26,400 nt of DNA, from assembly GCA_036491015.1 (NCBI GenBank), contig DASXCV010000021.1, forward strand, positions 1 through 26,400. The letters run 5' to 3'. This document shows, piece by piece, positions 20,223-26,400 of the stretch. The position numbers and the translations under genes are program-made. How positions within the stretch are numbered: position 1 is the stretch's first letter; the number at the start of each line of letters is the position of its first letter. A model generated the notes under the pieces. That model made no database searches, was not told where the DNA came from, and saw nothing but the letters and a program-made list of their open reading frames with translations. Source of the DNA: JAICJR01 sp036491015 (GTDB taxonomy: Bacteria; Actinomycetota; Thermoleophilia; Solirubrobacterales; Thermoleophilaceae).

Positions 20223-22219
20223 TCGTTGTCGTCCTCCTCGTAGGCGTCGATCGTCGGTGGTCCGGTTGCGGGTGCCCGGCGAAGCCAGCTCGCCGCGCTC
20301 TCGCCCCCGAACACGAGGGCCAGCAGGCCGGCCGCCACAGCCATCCCGGCGGTGGTCACTGCCACAAGTAGCGCGATGACCGCCAGGATGATCCTCCCAT
20401 CCCAGCCGCCACCCACGATGCTTACCCAGGCGGGAGGGGGCGCGCCCTGCTGCCGCAGACGGTACACGGTGTCGTAGTGGTGGAAGGCCAGAACGACGAG
20501 CAGCGCAAAGCAGGCGCGCATCGCGTTGCCGTGCGCGAGCGCCGCGGTGAGGATGAGGACGCCGTACTCGAGGGTGCGGACCGCACCGGGCGCCAGCCAG
20601 TTGAAGCGGCTGCGGATGGGCACGCTCCGCGCGATCGCGCGCGCGAGCAGACCGTCGTCGCGGAGGGCGGACACGAAGCCTGACTCGATGTAGCCCGAGC
20701 GCCGGGTGATGGTGTGCATGAGGTGCGCGGTCAGCGAGTAGACGCCGCCGATCGCGCCCCACACGAGCAGCACGACGAACGTGGTGCGCGGCGTGAACAG
20801 CGCCGCGGTGAGCGACACGACCGCGAAGCGCTCGCCGATCGGGAACACGATCATCTTCTTGATCCAGTGGATGCCGGGCGGGCGGTCGAGCAGGCGCGAC
20901 ACGCCGAGTGCGCGCCAGGCGACTCCGCGCGGGGAGCCGTCGTCATCGTGGATCGCTGCGGGCGCGCGCGTGACGCCGCCGTCCGCGCCTGGCGGCGGTC
21001 CGGCACGGTCCCCCGGCTGGTCGAGCGGCGGACGCGGCGCGGCGGCGAGCGCTTTGTAGTGCACGTCCCAGTAGGAGAACTCGAACATGTGCCGGACCGT
21101 CTGGAGGCTGAGCGCCGCGGCGGCGAGCGGCCAGACGTCGATACCGAAGCCGCGCGTCGAGCCGATCGCGAGCCCGCCGTACACCACCCATTCCTTGAGC
21201 CGGTCGAACGTCGAGTCGAGCCAGGCGCCGAAGCGCGAGAAGCGGCGCGTGTAGCGGGCGAGCTGCCCGTCCACGCAGTCGAACATGAACGCCACCTGGA
21301 GCAGCAGCGCGCCGGCCACGAGGCCCCAGCGCCTGCCCGTGCCGAAACCGGCGGCGGCCAGCACTCCAAGGCACATCGACAGCACGGTGATCTGGTCGGG
21401 CGTGAGCCGCATGCGCGCCGCGGCGCGCGCGACGTATCGCGAGTAGGGACTGACGAAGAAGGTGGTGAAGAAGCCGTCCGCCGACTTCACGGCGGCATCG
21501 AGCCGGGCGCGGTCCTCGTCGTAGGACTCGAGCGCGCGCTCCGTGCGCTCCGCGTCCGCCTTCGACCGCGGGCGGGCCCAGAACTGCGTGCGCGCATCGC
21601 GCCCGCTTACCGGCGTGCCGTCGCGCACCAGCGCGGTGACGAGCAGCGCGGGCACGTCCTCGAGCCCATCCGTGCCCCAGCCGTCGGGCAGCTCCTCGAG
21701 GAGCTGGACCACCCGCTTGGCCGACCTCACGAGCCGCGGCTTGTGGCCCGAGTCCACGCGCAGCACCTCCGCGAAGTAGCCGCTGGGCGCGCCCACCCAG
21801 TGGTACGGGCTGGCGGCACTGAGCACGCGTCCGCCCGGCGCGCGCACGGCGTACAGGCGCGTTCCGTCGGGCGGCCGCGCCTTGGTGAGGATCGCGGTGC
21901 CGCCCGCGCCGAGACGGTCGAGCGGCGACGGCTGCGTGACGAGCTCTCCCGGCAGGAGCACGACGTCGCTGTCGGCGGCGCCGGCGATGCCGGCCACTGC
22001 GTGCAGGTCGCCGCGGACGTCCGGCGAGGCGTGCACGGTGGCGTCCGAGAGCAGGGTGTCGAGCGCCGGGTAGAACGCCGGCCGCGCGATCACGTGCACG
22101 TCGACCCCGACGAGCTGCGTGAGCAGCCGCTCGAGCGGCGTGCCCCCCTCGAGGCGCAGGGCAGCCGCCATGCCGCCATCCGCCGCCGGGGCGGTGGCGA
22201 ACACAATCGCCGTCGTCAT
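20219..22219 (-). CDS. DUF5941-like fusion: degenerate nucleotidyltransferase + CDP-alcohol phosphatidyltransferase + C-terminal membrane domain
   Basis: A 666-residue protein. Residues 1-215 look like a GT-A/nucleotidyltransferase fold (T-A-I-V-F-A-T-A-P, then P-L-E-R-L-L-T-Q-L) but lack the G-x-G-x-R loop, so catalysis there is doubtful. Residues about 250-400 hold a complete CDP-alcohol phosphatidyltransferase signature: D314, D317, G318, A321, R322, G331, D335, D339. A proline-rich linker (about 393-420) follows, and the rest has about five membrane helices, resembling the DUF5941 region known from Streptomyces (name from memory, to be checked by HMM). The layout recalls bifunctional IPCT/DIPPS enzymes. 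It abuts the glycosyltransferase stop with no gap; GGTGAG is six bases before the ATG. It is probably the active transferase of the operon. Confidence 0.85.
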   Translation of the reverse strand: MTTAIVFATAPAADGGMAAALRLEGGTPLERLLTQLVGVDVHVIARPAFYPALDTLLSDATVHASPDVRGDLHAVAGIAGAADSDVVLLPGELVTQPSPLDRLGAGGTAILTKARPPDGTRLYAVRAPGGRVLSAASPYHWVGAPSGYFAEVLRVDSGHKPRLVRSAKRVVQLLEELPDGWGTDGLEDVPALLVTALVRDGTPVSGRDARTQFWARPRSKADAERTERALESYDEDRARLDAAVKSADGFFTTFFVSPYSRYVARAAARMRLTPDQITVLSMCLGVLAAAGFGTGRRWGLVAGALLLQVAFMFDCVDGQLARYTRRFSRFGAWLDSTFDRLKEWVVYGGLAIGSTRGFGIDVWPLAAAALSLQTVRHMFEFSYWDVHYKALAAAPRPPLDQPGDRAGPPPGADGGVTRAPAAIHDDDGSPRGVAWRALGVSRLLDRPPGIHWIKKMIVFPIGERFAVVSLTAALFTPRTTFVVLLVWGAIGGVYSLTAHLMHTITRRSGYIESGFVSALRDDGLLARAIARSVPIRSRFNWLAPGAVRTLEYGVLILTAALAHGNAMRACFALLVVLAFHHYDTVYRLRQQGAPPPAWVSIVGGGWDGRIILAVIALLVAVTTAGMAVAAGLLALVFGGESAASWLRRAPATGPPTIDAYEEDDNE

Positions 22220-23479
22220 CTACAACTCACCGAGCAGAGCGTCCCACTGTGGCCCGATGTTCGCGATGTCGTACCGGTGTGCCTTCGCGGGAGCGGCAGC
22301 CCCGTAGCGCCGCCGCTTGTCCTCGTCCTCGATCAGCTCCACGATCGCGCGGGCCAGGCCGTCGATGTCCCCATTCGGGACGACGATGCCGTCCTCGCCG
22401 TCGCTGACGATGTCACCCGGTCCGCGCGGGCAGTCGAAGGTCACCACGGGCAGACCCTGACTCATCGCCTCGAGAATCACCATCCCGAAGCCCTCGTAGC
22501 GCGAGCTGAGGACGAAGATCGACCCCTTGGCCAGCTCGTCGCAGAGGGTGCGGGTCGTGCCCATGAGCGTGACCGTGTCCTCGAGCACCGAGCCCTCGAT
22601 CAAGCCCTGTAGCGCAGCCTTCTCCTCGCCGGCGCCGTAGATGTGGAGCTTCCAGTCGGGGTGGGTGCGCGCCACCTCGGCGTACGCGCGTATCAGCAGG
22701 TCGAAGCCCTTCTGCCTCCGCAGGCGGCCGGCCGCGATCACCACCTTCCGGTCGAGCGCGGCCGCCGGCGCGTCCGAGGGCGGCAGCGCGTTGGGGATGC
22801 GCCGGACCTTCGTCTTCGCACCGGACAGGAGCCGCGTGTAGTCCTCGAGGTCCCCGTCCGTGAGCACGGCGAGCGCGTCGAGCTTGGGGTAGGTGCTCGT
22901 GATGCGCGCGAACAGCCCGGGCCGGTGCGCCAGGAAGTTCATGTGCTCCTGCCCCACCAGCGTCACGCCCGCGGGCGCGAGGCTCGGGACCGCCACGTTG
23001 AGGCCGGGGCGCGTGGAGACGAGCACGCCGGGAGGCAGCGCGCGCAGCCGCCGCGCGAGCCGCACGTCCGTGAGGAAGCTGCAGGCGCGGAAGCCGTAGT
23101 CCTCGGGGTGGATCAGGGCGCTCGGCAACGCGCGCGCGAAGCGGCCGAGCAGGCCCGGCGTGGCGCGCAGGTCGTCGACCGCGCTGAGGTCCACACCCTC
23201 CGGGAACGGCAGCGCGGGATCGTCGCGGCGGCGGACCACGCTGATCACCTCGACGTCGTGAGTCTTCGCCAGCCACGCGGCGGTGTTGAACGTGGTGCGG
23301 ATCGTCCCCCCCACTCCGTAGGCGTTCAGCAGCAGGAAGCTCACGCGCGGGCGCGCGCCGCCGGGAGGGGCGGGCCTGACGCCTCGCGCCAGCAGCCGGA
23401 CCACGCAGCGGCCGACCGGCTGGCCGATGCGCAGGACGAGGAGCTTCAGGCGGCGCTGCGCGCGCTTCGGCGGCTTCAC
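22220..23479 (-). CDS. GT4 family glycosyltransferase
   Basis: A 419-residue GT-B-fold glycosyltransferase. The acceptor half holds the glycine loop N-A-Y-G-V-G-G-T-I-R (52-61). The donor half holds A-A-G-R-L-R-R-Q-K-G-F-D-L-L-I-R-A (249-265) and the retaining-GT4 E-x7-E pair, E329 and E337, in E-G-F-G-M-V-I-L-E-A-M. A basic N-terminus (K-R-A-Q-R-R-L-K) may sit at the membrane. It is the first gene of the seven-gene operon and would add sugar residues to the exported product, in the manner of TagE-type enzymes that decorate glycerophosphate chains; this is inference. The GTG start has no Shine-Dalgarno, and a TAGCGT -10-like box (23494 to 23489) ends nine bases upstream, so the leader is very short or absent. 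Confidence 0.92.
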   Translation of the reverse strand: MKPPKRAQRRLKLLVLRIGQPVGRCVVRLLARGVRPAPPGGARPRVSFLLLNAYGVGGTIRTTFNTAAWLAKTHDVEVISVVRRRDDPALPFPEGVDLSAVDDLRATPGLLGRFARALPSALIHPEDYGFRACSFLTDVRLARRLRALPPGVLVSTRPGLNVAVPSLAPAGVTLVGQEHMNFLAHRPGLFARITSTYPKLDALAVLTDGDLEDYTRLLSGAKTKVRRIPNALPPSDAPAAALDRKVVIAAGRLRRQKGFDLLIRAYAEVARTHPDWKLHIYGAGEEKAALQGLIEGSVLEDTVTLMGTTRTLCDELAKGSIFVLSSRYEGFGMVILEAMSQGLPVVTFDCPRGPGDIVSDGEDGIVVPNGDIDGLARAIVELIEDEDKRRRYGAAAPAKAHRYDIANIGPQWDALLGEL

Positions 23480-23488
23480 AGCGGGGCC

Positions 23489-23494
23489 ACGCTA
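23489..23494 (-). promoter_or_regulatory. Probable -10 of the seven-gene surface-polymer operon
   Basis: TAGCGT on the minus strand fits TAnnnT, preceded by T-T-G-G. The -35 region (TGTAAC, 17 bases upstream) is weak. The site lies between the operon's first start codon and the terminator of the gene upstream, the only place where a main promoter could be. Confidence 0.4.
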
Positions 23495-23523
23495 CCAAGC
23501 CCAGATGAGCCGTTACACAGCAA

Positions 23524-23549
23524 AGAGGCCCCCGCGAACGGGGGCCTCT
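23524..23549 (-). terminator. Intrinsic terminator of the secreted Ig-like protein gene
   Basis: AGAGGCCCCCG (23524-23534) and CGGGGGCCTCT (23539-23549) form a perfect 11-pair stem around a four-base loop, read as TTCG on the minus strand. A short TTTGCTGT tail follows. It lies 27 bases after the stop at 23577 and insulates the downstream glycosyltransferase operon. Confidence 0.85.
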
Positions 23550-23576
23550 CGCGGTGCTTCGACCGGACGCTGACCG

Positions 23577-25031
23577 TCAGCCCGTGAAGCGCGGCGCCGC
23601 CTGGCGCCTGGGCTTGGCCGCCGCGCAGCGGGCGATCGTCCGCGTGGACGTCTTCCTGCTGCCGGCCTGGTCCGTGACCACCGTCCGCAGCGAGTGGCGC
23701 CCCGCCGTGAGCTTCTTCAGGTTGATCCTGAGCGTGAAGCGGGACTTGGACGTGGTCTTGATCTTCTTGCCGTCGAGCGAGACGACCACGCTCTTCACCT
23801 TGCCGGGCGCCGTCACGCTGATCCGGACGTGGATGCTCGACGATGACGTGCACGCGCGGCGCACGCCGGCCACCGAGATCCTCGGAGCGGCCGGCACCGC
23901 GCAACCGGTGAGGGTGAGCGTGTGGTGCGTGGCCTCCTGGGCACCGGTCGCGTTCTCGCCCCAGAACTCCACGGACTTCGAGCCCGCGGGGAACGTGACC
24001 GAGGCCGTGCCGGCCGGGGTGGCGAGCACCTGCTCGGCGCCGCCGTCCACCTTGTAGTGGACCGCCTTCGGCCCCATGCCGCCGGGATCGCTGACCGTGA
24101 AGCTGCCGGCGCAGGTGGCCGACGTGGCCGCCGCCGTGACGGTGGACTGGTTCGGGACGTCGGCGAACAGCGTCTGCGGAGTGCCGTCCACGCCGCCCTC
24201 GCCGCGCGAGCCTGACCGCTGGCCCACCTTGATGATGTCCGAGCTGAGCACCGCGCCGATCTGGAGCGGGCTCGACGGATCCGGGGGCTGGAACGCGTTG
24301 TGCGACTCCTCGTAGTACACGTCCTGCAGGCCGATCCCCTGGCCCGCCGTGGTGGTGGTCACGCCGCTGTCGCCGACCGCGCACGGAGGAGCCGCGATGG
24401 GCAGGAAGTCGTAGTAGTGGGCGCAGCGCGCGGGCGACCCGCTGGAGCTGCCTCTCGTCTTTAGCAGCTTCCCGCCTTCGACCTCACCGCCGGAGAACGC
24501 CATCACGCCGCCGCCGTTCAGGAAGAAGTTGAGGATGTCCGCCTTGCGAGCTGCCAGCGCATCCGAGTCCGGTTGCGCCAGAAGGTTGTTGAGGTCACAG
24601 CCGCCGCAGTTCACGTCGGAGGCGACGATCATCGCCGAGTAGTGGTTCACGTCGAGCGGCAGGGCGGCGAACTCCGGCGAGCGCGGATCCACCACCTGGT
24701 AGTTGAGGCCGCCCGGCCCGAACGCGATCGTCAGGGACGTGTCGAGTTCGACCCCGTTCGAGTTGCAGCTGGTGCCGCAGTCCGGGTCCGTGGTGCCGTC
24801 GCGGTCGAGCACGAGCACCGGCTTCGACGGATCCGGGGCCGCTCCCGTGATCCACGGAACCATCGCGTTGAAGAAGCCGCACGGATCGTCCGAGCCGCCG
24901 GCGCAGTGGTAGTCGTTGTCGTAGCCGTTGATCAGCTCGCGGCTCGCCGACGCCGAGCCGGCGAACGCCATCGCCAGCAGGGCCGACAGGAGCGCGGTGC
25001 AGAGCAGCAGCCGCCTCGGTGAAAGGGTCAT
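23577..25031 (-). CDS. Secreted protein with Ig-like C-terminal domain (hypothetical)
   Basis: A 484-residue exported protein with a signal peptide (S-P-R-R then a Leu/Ala core, cleavage near S-A-S-A). The N-terminal part (about 30-240) has paired Cys and the patterns V-L-V-L-D-R-D-G-T-T-D, H-Y-S-A-M-I-V-A-S-D and I-L-N-F-F-L-N-G-G-G-V-M-A-F-S-G-G-E. The last two recall class I amidotransferase/ThuA-like folds, but no catalytic triad can be assigned. The C-terminal part (about 270-470) holds two Ig-like beta regions and ends in a basic, Arg/Lys-rich tail. ATG 25031 is chosen because GGAAGG lies ten bases upstream; ATG 25040 has the same site only one base away. The function is unknown; cell-wall or polymer contact is possible. 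Confidence 0.75.
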   Translation of the reverse strand: MTLSPRRLLLCTALLSALLAMAFAGSASASRELINGYDNDYHCAGGSDDPCGFFNAMVPWITGAAPDPSKPVLVLDRDGTTDPDCGTSCNSNGVELDTSLTIAFGPGGLNYQVVDPRSPEFAALPLDVNHYSAMIVASDVNCGGCDLNNLLAQPDSDALAARKADILNFFLNGGGVMAFSGGEVEGGKLLKTRGSSSGSPARCAHYYDFLPIAAPPCAVGDSGVTTTTAGQGIGLQDVYYEESHNAFQPPDPSSPLQIGAVLSSDIIKVGQRSGSRGEGGVDGTPQTLFADVPNQSTVTAAATSATCAGSFTVSDPGGMGPKAVHYKVDGGAEQVLATPAGTASVTFPAGSKSVEFWGENATGAQEATHHTLTLTGCAVPAAPRISVAGVRRACTSSSSIHVRISVTAPGKVKSVVVSLDGKKIKTTSKSRFTLRINLKKLTAGRHSLRTVVTDQAGSRKTSTRTIARCAAAKPRRQAAPRFTG

Positions 25032-25074
25032 TCGGGCCATACCTTCCGGGGTTGGGGCTAGGAGTCCGTGCATA

Positions 25075-25104
25075 TCCGTACCTCATGCGGGGGACGGAAA
25101 TCAA
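25075..25104 (-). promoter_or_regulatory. Possible promoter of the secreted Ig-like protein gene
   Basis: On the minus strand TTGATT (25104 to 25099) and TACGGA (25080 to 25075) are separated by 18 bases, leaving a leader of about 40 bases before ATG 25031. The -35 is good and the -10 only fair. Confidence 0.4.
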
Positions 25105-25114
25105 CCCGGCTGAT

Positions 25115-26290
25115 TCAGCGCAGCACGCCGGTGTGCCCGAGCGAGTAGCGCCCCGGCTGCGGCCACACGCACGCGCCGTGCGGCCCCGCCCCGACGGGCA
25201 CCGCCCTGATCAGGTGGCCCGTGCGGGTGTCGATCGCGTAGATCACGCCGTTGTAGCGGCCGCTCAGCCAGAGCACCCGGCCGTCCGCCGACACGCCGCC
25301 CATGTCCGGGCTGCCGCCGCCGGGGAGCCGCCACTTCCTCACCGCGTGGCGCGTCCTGAACGAGATCAGCGACACCGAGCCCTCCATGCGGTTCGACACG
25401 TACAGGTAGCGCGCGTCGCGGCTCGCGTAGAGGCCGTGCGCGCCCTTGCCGGTGGGGATGAAGCCGAGCTTGTGGAAGTCGTGGCCGTCGATCATCCAGA
25501 CGCCGTTCGAGGCCATGTCGGCCACGTAGAACACGCGCCCGTCGGGGGACAGCTTCACGTCCTGCGGCATCGCGCCGGCGCGCAGCTCGACCACGCGGGT
25601 GATCCGCTCGCGCTCCACGTCGAGCACGATCATCCGGCCCGAGAACTCGCAGCTCACCAGGGCGAAGCGGCCGTCGGCCGTGAAGTCCATGTGATCCACG
25701 CCGCTGCACGGCACCCGCACGCTCCTGTGCAGCTTCATCGAGTGGGGATCGCGGAAGTCGAGCCGCCCGAGGCGCTCGGCCACCACGATCGCGTAGCGCC
25801 CGTTGGGCGTGAAGTACAGGTTGTAGGGATCCGCCACCGGCACCTGCTTGCCGGGGACGCCGGTGCGCGGGTCGATCGGGGTGAGGCTGTTGCCGTCGTC
25901 GTTTGCGACCCAGAGTGTCTTCAGGTCCCACGAGGGCACGACGTGCTGCGGCGTTGCGCCCGTGTTGAACCGCCGCACGATCTTGTAGGTGCGGGGGTCG
26001 ATCTCGTCGACCGTGTTCGACTGGCTGTTGGGCACGTACACGAGCGGGCGCGCGCCGCGGGCGGCGACCGACACGCGGCCGGCGGCATCGGCCGCGTAGA
26101 CGTTGTGCGGGTCGAGCGGCGGCGGCATGCCGGGCAGAAGATCGCTGCGGCGCGCGTGCCGGCCGGCCACGTGTGCCGGCACGACGACGGGCGGCGCCTT
26201 CGGTGCGTCCGAGTCCAGGTCCGAGTCCACGCCGCAACCCGCAGCCATCAGAGCGAGCGCTGCGATCACACCGGCGCCGAGTCGCCTCAT
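25115..26290 (-). CDS. YncE-like beta-propeller lipoprotein
   Basis: A 391-residue lipoprotein. The signal peptide ends in L-M-A-A-G-C with the lipid-bearing Cys at 19, followed by an Asp-rich linker. From about residue 80 on, seven or so repeats follow the YVTN/cytochrome-D1-like pattern: P-L-V-Y-V-P-N-S-Q-S-N-T-V-D-E-I-D, T-L-W-V-A-N-D-D-G-N-S-L-T-P-I-D, V-F-Y-V-A-D-M-A-S-N-G-V-W-M-I-D, Y-L-Y-V-S-N-R-M-E-G-S-V-S-L-I. Such propellers on the outer face of the membrane bind proteins, metals or ligands; no enzyme activity can be assigned. The ATG overlaps the stop of the upstream gene as ATGA, so the two are coupled. Confidence 0.9.
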   Translation of the reverse strand: MRRLGAGVIAALALMAAGCGVDSDLDSDAPKAPPVVVPAHVAGRHARRSDLLPGMPPPLDPHNVYAADAAGRVSVAARGARPLVYVPNSQSNTVDEIDPRTYKIVRRFNTGATPQHVVPSWDLKTLWVANDDGNSLTPIDPRTGVPGKQVPVADPYNLYFTPNGRYAIVVAERLGRLDFRDPHSMKLHRSVRVPCSGVDHMDFTADGRFALVSCEFSGRMIVLDVERERITRVVELRAGAMPQDVKLSPDGRVFYVADMASNGVWMIDGHDFHKLGFIPTGKGAHGLYASRDARYLYVSNRMEGSVSLISFRTRHAVRKWRLPGGGSPDMGGVSADGRVLWLSGRYNGVIYAIDTRTGHLIRAVPVGAGPHGACVWPQPGRYSLGHTGVLR

Positions 26291-26400
26291 CGGCGTGGCC
26301 GCAGCTCCACAAGCGTCGCCACGGTGCCGCTCGTCGCCTGGCCGCCGATCGCGAGGATGCGGCGGCGCTGCGACACCGCGCCGAGGTCCGACAGGGGAAC
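26287..26400 (-). CDS. C-terminal end of a probable Kelch-type beta-propeller protein (partial at right edge)
   Basis: The minus-strand frame is open from the right edge to a TGA at 26287-26289, giving 37 residues. The sequence P-L-S-D-L-G-A-V followed by R-R-I-L-A-I-G-G-Q and a final V-A-T-L-V-E-L-R-P resembles the last blade of a Kelch or galactose-oxidase-like propeller. The stop overlaps the lipoprotein start (ATGA), so the two genes form an operon. With only the tail visible the family call is tentative. Confidence 0.55.
   Translation of the reverse strand, partial: VPLSDLGAVSQRRRILAIGGQATSGTVATLVELRPRR

Noticed and set aside
1..26400. CRISPR array, tRNA/rRNA genes, insertion sequences or prophage
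   Set aside because: No regularly spaced repeats, no tRNA- or rRNA-like sequence and no transposase, integrase or phage structural motif were seen on either strand by eye.

Overview
The window is chromosomal DNA of a very high-GC actinobacterium. Dense overlapping genes, many GTG/TTG starts, few Shine-Dalgarno sites, ECF sigma factors, DUF559 proteins and G/C-ending codons all fit. Gene content and style most resemble the Thermoleophilia (Solirubrobacter/Conexibacter/Baekduia relatives). That placement is an inference from gene content, not from a marker gene. About 24 genes fill the window, two of them cut by its ends. No RNA gene, transposase, CRISPR array or gene-free stretch over 300 bases was seen.

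Left part (1-9100). The tail of a long ECF sigma factor meets a TetR repressor tail to tail. The TetR gene diverges from a GNAT-like gene and a small partner, and the gap between them holds TCTAGA-based operator repeats overlapping apparently leaderless promoters. A small secreted protein follows. Next is a tightly coupled leftward operon: MFS exporter, small alpha/beta-barrel protein, ECF sigma factor with a SnoaL-like tail, and a double HD-GYP protein ending in a LuxR-type HTH. An ArsR-SRPBCC fusion regulator diverges from this operon across a clear palindromic operator. It is followed by a secreted nuclease with a lamin-tail domain.

Middle (9097-15858). A GT-C-like membrane protein faces left. 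To the right, an AbiEi/DUF559 protein is translationally coupled to pheA (prephenate dehydratase) and tyrA (prephenate dehydrogenase). A stand-alone molybdenum hydroxylase large subunit follows and ends in a tandem/inverted repeat.

Right (15905-23479). The most interesting locus is a leftward seven-gene operon: GT4 glycosyltransferase, a DUF5941-like CDP-alcohol phosphatidyltransferase fusion, a LicC-like cytidylyltransferase, an sn-glycerol-1-phosphate dehydrogenase, a second CDP-alcohol phosphatidyltransferase lacking the usual last Asp, and a TagGH/Wzm-Wzt-type ABC exporter pair. Read as a pathway it would make glycerol 1-phosphate, activate it with CTP, attach it to an acceptor, glycosylate it and export it. 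That suggests a poorly described cell-surface glycerophosphate glycopolymer or lipid.

The right end (23577-26400) carries a secreted Ig-like protein, a YncE-like beta-propeller lipoprotein and the tail of a probable Kelch-type protein, all pointing left.
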